Positions 11,377-21,954 of a stretch of DNA of 64,000 nt are shown here, in pieces (the first letter of the stretch is position 1; every line of letters starts with the position of its first letter). Under the pieces are notes generated by a model. That model did no database searches. It had not been told where the DNA came from and saw only the letters and a list, made by a program, of their open reading frames with translations. Made by a program: the position numbers and the translations under genes. The DNA is from Rhizodiscina lignyota (taxonomy: Eukaryota; Ascomycota; Dothideomycetes; Aulographales; Rhizodiscinaceae). The stretch lies in NCBI GenBank assembly GCA_010015805.1, contig ML978121.1:2356001-2420000 (forward strand), given 5' to 3'.

Positions 11377-13830
11377 ATGGGGCCGCCATCCAACTACATG
11401 CCACCGCAGTGCCAGTCGGACGACGAGGACAACAGCACACCGAGGCCTAACATGTCGACAAGGAGGAGGTCAATCTCCTCCTCGAGCTCTACCGGCACGC
11501 GGAAGGAGACCAAACCCCAGCCAAAGAGACAATCAGACAAGAACAGTGACTCTGGGTACTCGACAGGCGCGAAAGGGAATTCAGATACTGGAGGCACCAC
11601 CAAGCCTGCCGAGAAAGTAGACCCTCCTGAAGTGCCGCCAGTGAGTCCAATAAAGTCTCGGCCGGGTTTGGATAAGAGAATGTCGAGTTCTACCAGAAGC
11701 GAGACCAGCAGTGCGCGCAGTTCAAACAAGACAGCCAAGGCGCCCTCAAGAGCACCGTCTACTAAATCAAAGCCGACCGCGAGGCCTGACCGCAAGAGGG
11801 AAGAGCCATGTCCACCTGACTGTAAGAACTGCAGGAAGGAGCGAAGAGAGGAGCGGAGAGAGTCCCGCGCCTCGGAGGCTCCCCGCCCGGCGGTGTCCCA
11901 GTATTCATCTGTTCGAACTTCGCCCCCATCCTCACGATCTTCGCGCACTCCGTCACACAGCTCTCAGGAAATGCCACCACCTCAGTCCACTGTTCGACCT
12001 CGGCCACGAGCAGGCTCCACGACTCGCGCAGCGAGGCCATCCAGCTACCACGGCAGCATGGGATCAATGGAGTCATACTACGCACCTGCCTACTCCGCCT
12101 ACGAACGTGGCCCACCACCGGCCCGCTCCGCTTACATGGAGAAAGGAATGATGCCTCCTCCAGTTCGTCCTGGCCTCGCTGTGTTGCCGTCGCCAGCAAG
12201 CTATGCACCCTCGGCTTACCCTAATCAAGCGCTGGTACCGACTATGTACGGTCCTGAGCGAATGGGCATGGCTCTTCGCACGCAAACCGAAGTCTCCACG
12301 GCCTCAACATCCTCTGGGACGCACTATTCTGCTCGCCGTCCCGTCACGATCTATCAAGATCAACCAACTTCTTATGATCCGGCCACGATCTCACCTCCGG
12401 CGCCTCCATCGCCACCACCAGCACCAGTACCGGCGCCAGCACCATCTGCCTCTCCACTGCAAGCACGAAAGATTATCAGCGCAAGAAGACCTGCAGACCC
12501 TCCGTCGTATGATGATGCTGTGGACGACGACGAGGATGACGAATCTTCTGAGGAGGACTCGGAGCCGGAGTCAGAAGAATCAGAGTCTGGCTCGGGAGAC
12601 TCTGACTCTGAAGATGAGGTGCTCGTACCACAGTTCATGCCAATACGGAGAGTGGCTATTCGCGACGATCGCGACAATGCAACCAGCTATGGCAGATCTC
12701 CTGCCCGCGACAATGGCGACAGTCGCACTAGCTTCGGCAGGTCTCCTGTCCGTGACAATCGCGACAATCGCGACAATCGCACGAGTTACGCCAGATCTCC
12801 TGTTCGTGACAATCGCGATAACCGCGACGATAGCACTGGTTACGGCACTCGTGTTGCGGCGCGTGGTGGAGCATTTCCAGGAGGCTATACTAGCTACGAT
12901 ACCTTTGGCACGTCACCAGCTGTTGATTTCCCTGCTTATGACCCTTACTTCGACGACCAATATACAATGCCGCCACAACAAGACTACCGCCTCCCGGTCC
13001 GCTCAGCTGAAGATCAATACGCATTGCAACAACAACAGCCCCGTCCGGCAATCCGAGCAAATGACAACCAATACGCAATGCAACCACCAGAGTATCGCCC
13101 GTCAGTCCGCTCAAATACCACCAACAGCTCGTCCCAAAGCCGTCGACAATCCGTTGCATCCTCTGGCGCTGGTACTAGAGGGACGTCGCACTCTGCGTCA
13201 CACTCTGCATCTCACTCTGCGTCATATTCTGCGTCGTACTCTGCATCATCAGGCTCCGGTGGCAATGCTTCACAGCGACGCCGAAGCGTCTATGACCAGC
13301 AATTAAGCACATCGCCCCTCGACCAGACGGCCCAGCAAGCAGAGAGTTATATGAAGACCATGGACCGCCAAGCAACGCACACGCGCCAACAACAGCCAAA
13401 ATTGACGCAGGAATCGTTGCGTCAGGCTCAGGCTTCTCGCGCAATCGAAGCAAACCGATCGACCAAAAGAGGCAGTGTGGTCTCCTCTCACGCTAGCTCG
13501 TATCATGCTCGTACCGTCACCGCGGATGATGCGCAGACGGTGAAACTCTTGATCAACACGAAACAGGGTCTTGACATTGCCCTAGAAGGAGACACGGAAG
13601 GGCGACCAATCCAGTTTGTGCAGAGGCCTGGAGAAGAAATGGCACAACTCATCATTGGAACAGGCTCTGCTCCCAGGAGGGAGGAGACTGTCTACAATGA
13701 TGGCGCCAGTTCAAGAAGTGGTGGGCGCACCAACGGCGGGAGCCGAATCACCGCAAAGACAGCCGCAAACAGCAGAGCAGCGGTATCAGGGAAAAGGGAG
13801 AGGTCCAGAACGGTGGCTGAGTTGGGTTGA
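11377..13830 (+). CDS. Large disordered protein with conserved C-terminal segment
   Basis: Single open frame of 817 aa from the ATG at 11377 (the frame runs on upstream only to a TTG). It is almost wholly low-complexity: Ser/Arg/Pro-rich N-terminus with a small CPPDCKNCRKERREERRE patch near 145-165, Pro-rich middle, an acidic Asp/Glu/Ser block near 390-420, repeats of RSPVRDNRDN type at about 12,660-12,850, and an HSAS/YSAS run at 13,190-13,250. Near the C-terminus (13,520-13,670) a less biased stretch, QTVKLLINTKQGLDIALEGD followed by GRPIQFVQRPGEE, may be a folded or binding element. No membrane segment or enzyme motif. I do not recognise the function. A 4.6-kb gene-free stretch precedes it. 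Confidence 0.75.
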   Translation: MGPPSNYMPPQCQSDDEDNSTPRPNMSTRRRSISSSSSTGTRKETKPQPKRQSDKNSDSGYSTGAKGNSDTGGTTKPAEKVDPPEVPPVSPIKSRPGLDKRMSSSTRSETSSARSSNKTAKAPSRAPSTKSKPTARPDRKREEPCPPDCKNCRKERREERRESRASEAPRPAVSQYSSVRTSPPSSRSSRTPSHSSQEMPPPQSTVRPRPRAGSTTRAARPSSYHGSMGSMESYYAPAYSAYERGPPPARSAYMEKGMMPPPVRPGLAVLPSPASYAPSAYPNQALVPTMYGPERMGMALRTQTEVSTASTSSGTHYSARRPVTIYQDQPTSYDPATISPPAPPSPPPAPVPAPAPSASPLQARKIISARRPADPPSYDDAVDDDEDDESSEEDSEPESEESESGSGDSDSEDEVLVPQFMPIRRVAIRDDRDNATSYGRSPARDNGDSRTSFGRSPVRDNRDNRDNRTSYARSPVRDNRDNRDDSTGYGTRVAARGGAFPGGYTSYDTFGTSPAVDFPAYDPYFDDQYTMPPQQDYRLPVRSAEDQYALQQQQPRPAIRANDNQYAMQPPEYRPSVRSNTTNSSSQSRRQSVASSGAGTRGTSHSASHSASHSASYSASYSASSGSGGNASQRRRSVYDQQLSTSPLDQTAQQAESYMKTMDRQATHTRQQQPKLTQESLRQAQASRAIEANRSTKRGSVVSSHASSYHARTVTADDAQTVKLLINTKQGLDIALEGDTEGRPIQFVQRPGEEMAQLIIGTGSAPRREETVYNDGASSRSGGRTNGGSRITAKTAANSRAAVSGKRERSRTVAELG

Positions 13831-15813
13831 ATCACATGAAGAGATGCATGATGAGAAGACGACGTTGATGAACTGATGATGAGGGATGACTGGTGGTTGT
13901 TCCCTTCTTCCCCTTTTCCTATTCCCCTTTCACCCTTGAGCACCGGTGGCCTTCTGAACTTTCACCTTTGATCATTACGTTCTGCGCGCACATGCTTTCT
14001 GGACTTAGCGTTGATTTGACACATTCTTCTTTGCTTCTGCCTGGCGCCTGCATTTGTTGTCTTCATCGGAGCGGGCATCCGACTTTTCTGTCTCTTCTGG
14101 TCTTCCGCGTCTCCTTTTGATACCCACAAAAGCCGTCGCTTTCGGGAGAGAAGGAAAAGTTGGACTTGGAAAAAAGGCGAAAGCTTGATTTGTTTTTTTG
14201 GGTACACGCATGCCTCGTGCCTGCATTTTGTTTGTACATTTCTGTTTCGGAACATTGTTATTACCCCTTTGCCACCACCACCCACCACCTCTTGCTTTAA
14301 TTGGATTGACCTAGTTTCCGGCGTTCTCAATGGAGCTCGCTCTCCTCCCTGCTAGACAGGAGGACGACCAGAGTCTTGCCGCGAGGCAATTGGGGCTACG
14401 GTCAGGGATTTCTTGTACACTTCACCTATGCCCGCGCACGAGTTTCTTTGTCTGACATCTGCACTGCATCTACATTGCATCCTTGATACCCTTCATGTAG
14501 TCGGCTGTACGGCCGGCCGTCGCTATCTCACCTGTGTGATGGCGCTTTTTGACTGCTTTTTGGCATATTCGCATCATCCTGCCCCCCTGTGCCTGTATTG
14601 CTATATCTGCTTTTCTGTTCTCACAAAACTGGACGGGCATCTGTATATCAGCAATTTAATCTGGCTTTTTTGGTTTACTGTCCTTACCCGCTTACTCTGG
14701 GAGGAGCACTGTTTGCGTAGCATACATAGCAATCATATGAGAGGACTCGAACCGATTCTTCGGTTCGATGTTCCGCTCTACTTTCGCGCAACATACTTCT
14801 CACATATGTCACTTGCTACATGTGCCTGTTGATTTACGCTGGGATCATGATCACGAAGCTCAACGCCGGGCCCGAACAGTTGTAAGGTGACCACATTCAT
14901 CACGGTATCTGCAGTTCCATTGCCGTTTCCATTGCTATCGCCTTCCATAATCATCATCATCGTTGCTATCGACACGTATGTAGTATCTTCTCTACTGTAC
15001 AATTTGAGACTAGTCCATCCAATTGACCATTGACCCAACCGAGGATCACGTCAACAGCAAGATTCCATCCCACATCTCACCTAGGGCATCAACTCGTCAC
15101 GCAAACCATCCTAATCATTCGAATCCTTCAGAACGCCTTTTTGCGTACCTGGTCCTAGTTCGTCACCATTCTTCCGCATTTGAACGGCGCATCTAGAGCT
15201 TGAATGCAGTCTCCCGTCTCACCTCAGCCCGGCGGGGCCCTCCTTTCGTGCTGCCATCAGCGATTCACGATTCAGGATCCCAAGAATATTGTCGCGATAA
15301 CCTTTTCGCAGAGATACGCTCCGGGAGGCAGCGGGTCGCTTCGAGTAGCAGGTGCTGATAGTGGAACAGGGCAACTGCCGCGGTGCGGTGACAGGCATTC
15401 CCCAGATTTGCGCCCCATCGTGCAGATTCGGAAAAGAGTCTTGTTTCGAAGTGCTGATTGTTAATACCCAAACGCCAAGGCCATGCTGCAGAACGATACG
15501 CTGCGAGGAAAGAAGGCCATTTCCAGACGGGAAGTGCGTGCATATTGCGCATGAAGTTGAAAAGAGCTGCGAGTCATTCTTCCCTGCATCCGGACACTTC
15601 TAGCCACAGCGATCGTCACGGCTCTCGCGGCCACTCCTCCCATCCACCTCCACCGCTTCTTCTTCACCACCAACTCCCCACAACTCTTCGCAGCAGAAAA
15701 CGTGCGAATTCCGCAACCCGCAAATCGTCGCCCTCATGGTCATCACCGCAACTCTTTCCCCACACTCTGCACATCAGGCACCACCCCCGCTTCACCCTCA
15801 CCGCCAATCCTGC
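13831..15813. other. Convergent intergenic region, 3' UTRs
   Basis: Nearly 2 kb between two genes pointing at each other. The first kilobase is T/C-rich as expected of a long 3' UTR. A perfect 9-bp hairpin with a TTCT loop lies at 14,747-14,768. No gene is evident. Confidence 0.45.
14747..14768. other. Perfect 9-bp hairpin
   Basis: TCGAACCGA (14747-14755) and its exact reverse complement TCGGTTCGA (14760-14768) flank the four-base loop TTCT. It is too short to be a transposon end and the flanks do not fold as a tRNA. It may act in the 3' UTR of the upstream gene, which is inference. Confidence 0.6.
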
Positions 15814-17292
15814 CTACTCGCTATCACTCAAGCTATCCCGCCTCCTAACCGCCCCTCCCCCGCCCAACGCGCTCCTCCTGTACCCGCCCGTGGCCCGCCT
15901 CGCGCCCACCTGACTGACGCTCTCGTCGACGCCCACCTCGCTGGCGCCCTGGCGCAGGCCGGGGATGTGGTGACTGTACACCTTGGTGCCCGAGTCGCTG
16001 CTTCCCGCACCGCTCGCGCTGCCGCCGTCGGCGCGGCTCGAGTGGCGCGCCCGCTTGGTTGGCGAGCCGTTGCGGCTGTGCGCGTGTGAGTGCGATGGCG
16101 GCGTGGATGTCGAGTTGCGCGTGCGGCTGTCGCTGCGTCTGTCGCGGTAGCGCTGCGAGTGGGGAGTGGCGGCGCTGTGCGGTGTCTGCGGCGAGGACTG
16201 CGCGACGGGCCGGTAGGAGCTGTAGTAGTATGAGCCTTCTTGCGTGCCGATGCTTGGGCCGGTGTAGTGCGTCGAGGCGTCGTCGCCGACGGTGAACGAG
16301 TATGCTGCGCTGGGCTGCGAGCGCTTGGGTGTGGTAGGTACGGCTGCTGCTGCTGCTGCGGCGGCGGCAGCGAAGTCCCTTGTCTCGGTGGACGGCTCGG
16401 ACGAGCCTTTGCTTGACTTCTTGGGCTTGTCTTTTGGCTTGGACTTCTCTGCTTTGGCGGCTATCCTGGCTTCTTCCTTTTCGCGCTTCGCAGCTTCCTT
16501 GCGTGCTTTCTCGCGTGCGGCCTTCTCTGCCTTCTCGAGCTTCTTGCGGTCCTTTTCGTTGCCACGTCCTCCGCTGACGAGCGGGCGCTGCGACTGCGAG
16601 AGGTCGGACTGGTTGGAGTAGTCGAAGTGGCTGCCGTCATGCTGGCGGTTCAGTCCGCCCACCTTGGCTACCTTCTCGTGCCGGTAGTCTGTGAGGTCGC
16701 CGTCACGGCGACTGCTGCGATTGCTATGTGCTGGGCGGCCGGCGAGGTAGGTTGACTCTCCGTCACCTCCTCTCATGCCGCTATGCTGCTCCGGATCGTC
16801 ATAGGTTGAGTACGTATTGTCCGTGTAGCCCACGCTGCTACCGCCTACGCTCTTCTCTCCACTATGCTTGTTCTTCTTGTTGCGCGGCCATTTCTGTCCA
16901 TGCACCACACTACCACCGCCCAACCTCGTGCTCTTGGTTGCATTACTAAGTGTCTTTCCATCCGGACCCTTGCGTCGTAGAACCGTAGACTTGTAGTCGT
17001 CCCAGTCGCCTTCTTGGAATTTAAAGCCGCCGTTCTTCGCCCAGAAGAAGAACCAGATGGCCGCGAGGGCGGCGGCGGCGCCGATGATGGCGAAGAGAGC
17101 GAGGAAGAAGTCGTTGTTGAAATCCTTCGCGGGCTTGGAGCCGATGCCGAAGTTGGCATTGCTGTGAGAGGTTGCGGTGAGCGCGTCGGTCGTTTTGGAT
17201 GCGGATGAGGAGGTTGTTTCAGCGGGGAGGGGAGAGCGAGGGAGGAGGATGGATGTGAGAGTTTCGAGGGTGGATGTTGCAAGAGGTGCCAT
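15814..17292 (-). CDS. Single-pass membrane protein with disordered tail
   Basis: An intact 492-aa frame with ATG at 17292. After an extracytoplasmic-type Ser/Thr-rich segment (1-57) comes one hydrophobic span at about 61-84 (FFLALFAIIGAAAALAAIWF), then a conserved-looking juxtamembrane block, WAKNGGFKFQEGDWDDYKSTVLRRKGPDGKTLSN (about 84-117). A Lys/Glu/Ala-rich, probably helical charged stretch lies near 245-300, a run of nine or more alanines near 310-320, and the rest is Ser/Arg/Thr-rich and disordered. The juxtamembrane block recalls proteins annotated in ascomycetes as 'endosomal SPRY domain protein', though I see no SPRY domain here; that label is tentative. Likely location: endomembrane or plasma membrane. 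Confidence 0.75.
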   Translation of the reverse strand: MAPLATSTLETLTSILLPRSPLPAETTSSSASKTTDALTATSHSNANFGIGSKPAKDFNNDFFLALFAIIGAAAALAAIWFFFWAKNGGFKFQEGDWDDYKSTVLRRKGPDGKTLSNATKSTRLGGGSVVHGQKWPRNKKNKHSGEKSVGGSSVGYTDNTYSTYDDPEQHSGMRGGDGESTYLAGRPAHSNRSSRRDGDLTDYRHEKVAKVGGLNRQHDGSHFDYSNQSDLSQSQRPLVSGGRGNEKDRKKLEKAEKAAREKARKEAAKREKEEARIAAKAEKSKPKDKPKKSSKGSSEPSTETRDFAAAAAAAAAAVPTTPKRSQPSAAYSFTVGDDASTHYTGPSIGTQEGSYYYSSYRPVAQSSPQTPHSAATPHSQRYRDRRSDSRTRNSTSTPPSHSHAHSRNGSPTKRARHSSRADGGSASGAGSSDSGTKVYSHHIPGLRQGASEVGVDESVSQVGARRATGGYRRSALGGGGAVRRRDSLSDSE

Positions 17293-17801
17293 CGTCGATA
17301 ATCAGGGTGCTCCTCGACAAGTTGATGGTAAGTTTAATAGAGAGTCTGAGCTCTTGAGCACGAAGCTCAGCTCGTTGAAGGGGTTTCGGTCAGTGAGGGC
17401 GTCTCAATGAATACTTCCACCGACGAATTGTGAGTTAGTGAGGTAGTTGTGCAGTTCGACTTGGATAGTAGTGTGTAGTGCAGGATTGAAGATGCAGAAG
17501 AGCAGAAAGAATGTAACTTGGCCAGAAGAGGTTGGCGTTGACGGGTGGTGGGGGAGGTTGGGGGAGTGTGGCTGGAGAGAGTCGAGATGACGTGGGTTTG
17601 TTTACAAGGCTGTTGCCGAGCAACCGGCGCTAACTTCCGAGATGCGACGAGTCACGAACCTGGAAGGCCCAATTAAAGTCCAACGACACGCGTAAGTCGC
17701 GACACAACGTGAACTACTTCAGTCTACATAAGAACGTCAGTTCTTGATCAATCTGATCATGGCTTGAAAACTGTCGCTCTATGGACGACCGACGGGGACC
17801 G
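17293..17801. other. Intergenic region
   Basis: Upstream of the membrane protein gene and downstream of the next minus-strand gene. No gene or repeat is seen. Confidence 0.4.
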
Positions 17802-17954
17802 TCACCCATTCGCACCAGGATACTTCCATTGCTGATACGCAACCCAAGCCTGGAATATACCGACAGCAAGGCCGCATATACCCAAGATCACAGCGATAAT
17901 GACTCCTACCAAGGTTGCAAGCATCACATATCTGGCACCACTTCTCCGTTCAAG
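17802..17954 (-). other. Severed C-terminal membrane anchor frame
   Basis: Directly after the TAG at 17955, the same frame reads LERRSGARYVMLATLVGVII and on through a hydrophobic helix to a WVAYQQWKYP end and a TGA at 17802. It is intact, family-like coding sequence outside the current open frame. The stop differs from a Trp codon by one G-to-A change (C-to-T in a CpA context on the plus strand). Confidence 0.75.
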
Positions 17955-19054
17955 CTACTTCTCCAAGAGGCCACGGGGCTTTGGATTCTCAATCTCTTCA
18001 TACAAGTCCATGAGCCGCGAACCGAAGTGGTGGTACTGTGTCTCCATTTCATCCTCCGAGCGGTATTGTGCTGACTCGAAGCGGCGACAATCGGGATCGA
18101 AACCTTCTTCGGTAGTCAGAGCAAGAAGAAGTGATTGAGATTCCTGGTCAGCAGGAAACAATATCAGTTGCAGAGAGTCCAGAACTTCAAGGCCGAGTTG
18201 TCGCTGTACCCTTTTGCTGAAATAGACACATGTTGTTAAAATCAACCTCTGCTGTAAGCTAACAAGGATACTCACAGGTGCGTGGAGTCTGTAGGAGACG
18301 GCAGTTCCCTCACTTTTCGAGACGCCATCAGATGTTCCTTTATGAATGCGGTATGATGGTATATATGTAATATACCCTCACTTCGGTCCAATTTGAGGTG
18401 GCTCCGAAGATCGTGTGTCCCCTTAAATCGCAATCCAGCAAATTTCCTCAGTCTTTTGGCACTTAGTGCTTCTTTGACGTCCAGCGGCGTACCTGCAGGA
18501 GTGCATTTGGCCAGGCCAGGATGCCCTGTTTTAGGGAAGCTCTGTTCCATGAACTGCTTGAACGACATATCAGCTCGCCACGGCGTTGGTTGCGTTCCAA
18601 GCTCCACCAAGCCTGGGTCATGACTGCTGGTTGAACAGTTTGCCATAATCATGACTCTGACAGCAAGATTGAAAGCACGATGTTGATCCGCCATGGGGGG
18701 CATCGAAGCTTGACTATTCTCTCTTGCGGCGAAATAGCGGTCCATGAGTTGAGCCTTCGGAGCTAAAATGTCGCTCGTTATCGTCCGTATGATATCGCAG
18801 ACATCTTGGTGTGTTCTTAACGCAATTTTCTCGCCGCTGAGAAATTCTGGGATATAAGCGCTCGAGATTGTTTTGTAGTAGTCGAAAAACGATTCCAGTC
18901 TGGAAAATCTCTGTCCTGGACATTGCGTACTTTCACACTGCTGGTTAGCCTTGCAGGTGCGACACAACTGCCAATCCCACAGCACTGTGCAAAGTGAAAG
19001 AAGTTCGGACTTTGAGAGTTCTCCTAGGGTAATAGGTATTGCAAATTTATCCAT
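17955..19054 (-). CDS. Conserved fungal protein, cut by a stop before its membrane anchor
   Basis: Two exons (19054-18276 and 18216-17955; 59-nt intron 18217-18275 with GTGAGT donor) give about 346 aa. It starts MDKFAIPITLGELSKSELLS and continues with WDWQLCRTCKANQQCESTQCPGQRF, a Cys-rich block typical of a widespread unnamed Pezizomycotina family; the ATG at 19054 matches the usual start. As I recall the family, members end in ...RGWLEKWxERKSGARYV followed by one transmembrane helix. Here the codon after LLEK is TAG (17957-17955) where Trp is expected, and the same frame stays open for about 50 more codons encoding the helix. The product, if made, lacks the anchor. It is divergent from the protease-like gene at 19570. 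The gene may be a recent pseudogene or a soluble allele. Confidence 0.7.
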
Positions 19055-19569
19055 TACGAAAACTGACCGAGCTTGATAGCTGTATGTCCTTTCTCCTCGT
19101 CCTTTAAATTCCTCTCTAAAATTTGTGCGCGGTCTCGAACACGTGCAGGAGTCGTGCAAGACTGAAGTTTACACAAAGCAAAAGGTAATTTAATAACGAG
19201 GCTGTCTGTCGATTATCAGGTACGATAAAGCGAACTTCTCCCCGGCAGCTGCCTGATTTTGGAGCCTGATTTTGGACACTTGTAGGTGGAGGCTGAGCAG
19301 ACAGTAGACTCCTCATGTCCCTACCAGGGACGACACGAAACGTCCTCGCTCCGCCTTCGCTTCATACGTGCAGCTGCACCGCATCAATATTCAACCAATG
19401 GGACATCAAGTGCATCGTGGCTGTGTTCAATGATGTATACGGAAAAAGATTGGGTTTTTGTTGAAAGAGGTCTCATTTCCCCGACTTTGGGTCTGGCTTG
19501 ACTCTTGAAGGCGCCTCGACTTCAGTTGCCATACTGTTTCAATTCCCGTCGCCTACGACCTCCCAGAGG
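19055..19569. promoter_or_regulatory. Divergent promoter region
   Basis: About 0.5 kb between two divergently transcribed genes, the truncated membrane-family protein and the protease-like protein. No distinct motif stands out and no further gene is seen. Confidence 0.4.
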
Positions 19570-21566
19570 ATGTCTTTAACAGCTACGACCCCATCAGATA
19601 CCCATACGAGGCCGCCACCGATAGCCTTAGACCCGCCAAAACCAGAACTCTACCCGATACGTGAAAGCCCTGAAGACATCACTCTGGCTATGGTAGCGTT
19701 TCCTCTACTCCTGGTGCTCAAATTAGCGAAAGTGATCACAATGTGACACAAGAACGAAGTCAAGTTGAGTCATCAACTCCAAGCCCAGGAAGCAGAGTAG
19801 CTCCCTTTCAATTTCCTGTGGGAATTTCCGAAGATCTTAAGCTGTTCGAGAAAGACCTCGATGAAGGAATTTGTGTTCGATTCCAGGATCTCTGTGACCG
19901 TCTCCAGGAACCGTTACTTAGCTACATACGAAAGTCAAAGTCCACCTCGAAGTACATTAAGCCAATTGCGTTGCGAATAGTCGTTTTCGGGACGACAAAG
20001 GAAGACGCCAAAGCGAGAATTGCCCTTCTGTGCCATCTAAAGGCATGCAAGCGCGCCAGGCAGTTCTTTGACAAGTCCTGGGTGAAAGAACTATGCCAAC
20101 CCACTGAAAGGTTTCTTCCATCCTTCGAAGTGGAGATTGTTGGCTGTCCTCCACAAGTGAAGATGGCTGATGGAGTCCTCCGGGTCCTCAGTGGTGTGGA
20201 GTTGAACGCCAACAATATCGCCTCAATGTGTGGGACCATCATAAAAATAGTTGCTGGCGAGTCGGAGAGGATTGCTACCCTTGGAGGATTGGTGAAGGTG
20301 CTTGACGATAGCGGATGGACTCTTTACGGAATGACAGCGGGCCATGTGGTTGACCAGCTTCTTGATAACGATATTGAAAGTTCAGAAGTGGACTTGAGCG
20401 ATATGACATCGTACTGTGGGGTCGACAGTTTGGGAACTTCAGAAGGGAACCTCACCGATAATGATGAAAGTGACATCTCATCATCTGATGAAGATGAAGA
20501 AAAGGTCGACCTGGTGTCCCTAATATCTTCCGGTTCCGGCCTTAATTCGTGTACCGATGTCAGCATCAACATGCCAGAGACGTGGGCTGCTCTAGGATGC
20601 ACAAAGGCTTTGAACTGGCATAAAGAGTCTGCTTTCAGCGGGAAATATTTTGACTGGTCACTGGTCGATATTGGGAACTCAGTGCCGATTAAGCCGAACC
20701 TTCTGCGTGACCTTGAGCGTACGGGAACGAAGATGGTAGAATTGCAAATGGGCTCCCACCTCAACGGCTCATTGAAGAAGCGCGACGTTATCGTGATGAG
20801 GGGCCTTCAAGGCTTGAAGCGAGGGTCCTTATCCAGCACTCCTGCTCGAGTACTATTGGCGCCTGGCGACGAGTTTGTGGAGGTTTGCCTGCTTTCACTG
20901 AGTGGAAATTCGAGTATGTATTCGATGCTTGGTTGACGCACATATGTTATTGACTTGGATTGTAGATGTGATTGAAGGAGACTCTGGCTCTTGGGTCGTC
21001 GATTCCACCTCCGGGGAAGTTTACGGACACGTAGTAGCCTCGGACTTATTCGGGGACGCCTACATCGTGCCACTCGACGCAACATTCAGAGACATGGCGG
21101 CTCGTCTTGATGTTGTTTCTGTAGTACTACCCACATCCGTCGATATCGTTCCTATTTCACTTCTAAGCCTGGCAGGTCAGGTATGCTCTCTACTTTTCTT
21201 CATGTCTTTCATAACAACTTTAACAAGTCAATGAGGGCTAATCATGCACTTATTACTTAGATTCCAGTAGAAAGCTCGCTGAGCAGGCTTGCCTTACGTA
21301 ATTCGGGAGCTGAACAGACGGAAATGGAGTACAAGGACTCTGGCTACTCATCATTAAGACCTAGTCCCGGTGGATCGCCGTCCGCCGTGGGCACCATAAA
21401 CCCGCCTGAAGAGTACACGGTGTATGAGGTTATAGATAATGGGGAGGAAAAGGAGAGTAATGATCAGAAAGGCAAGAATAATGGTACGGGGAAGGAGATG
21501 AGTGAAAAGGAAAAGGAAAAGGAAAGGAATGAAGAGCAGATGAAACTATTCTGGAATGAAAGATAA
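19570..21566 (+). CDS. Chymotrypsin-fold protease-like protein with apparent frameshift
   Basis: Family-like N-terminus from the ATG at 19570 (MSLTATTPSDTHTRPPPIAL, then PPKPELYPIRESPEDIT). At about 19,680-19,690 the protein-like reading moves to another frame (SGYGSVSSTPGAQISESDHN) with no usable intron, so one base seems missing. From there the coding runs to 20913, with introns at 20914-20965 and 21181-21260, ending at 21566. A catalytic triad of trypsin type is present in order: His in LYGMTAGHVV, Asp in DWSLVDI and Ser in EGDSGSWVV. An acidic low-complexity insert separates His from Asp, as in many fungal relatives, and the C-terminus is Lys/Glu-rich. Without the frameshift the protein would be about 600 aa; as it stands only translation from a downstream ATG such as 20163 would keep the triad. 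Substrate unknown; intracellular because no signal peptide is seen. Confidence 0.65.
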
Positions 21567-21954
21567 ATGAATAGGAAGGAGCATTTAAACCATCCTTGAA
21601 AGGATGGGAATAGTACCTAAAGTCGATGTGCGGTATAACGAGTGAATCGTTTGATGAATTAGCATGTATATAAGTGGTTACGACGAATGCAGTACACCCT
21701 TGCTATGCATCTGCGCCTGGGTCCTCCAACTGCATCCTTGTTTGCAGAAAACACCATTAAAGCAGCTGTAGACTCAGAAAGACCACCTGCTCAATCCCAA
21801 TTAGCATGAAAGTTCCAAAATTATGTATGCTCCAAGGTGGTATCTCGATCGTTCGCCCAGAAAAGAAATTCGGAAGATGGATGCATGTGCTTTTGTGCTG
21901 CCTCGCAGCAGACGACTCTTATTGTGAGATAGAAGGGTAACGAAGCTGCCCCAG
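21567..21954. other. Convergent intergenic region
   Basis: 3' sides of the protease-like gene and the elongase gene. Nothing else is seen. Confidence 0.4.

Noticed and set aside
12203-13306. 367-codon frame inside the large disordered protein gene
   Set aside because: Shadow frame created by low-complexity repeats of the real coding frame.
14747-14768. tRNA-like B box (GGTTCGAGTCC on the minus strand)
   Set aside because: The flanking bases do not form a T stem and no A box or acceptor stem is found within 60-90 bp; it is part of a plain hairpin.
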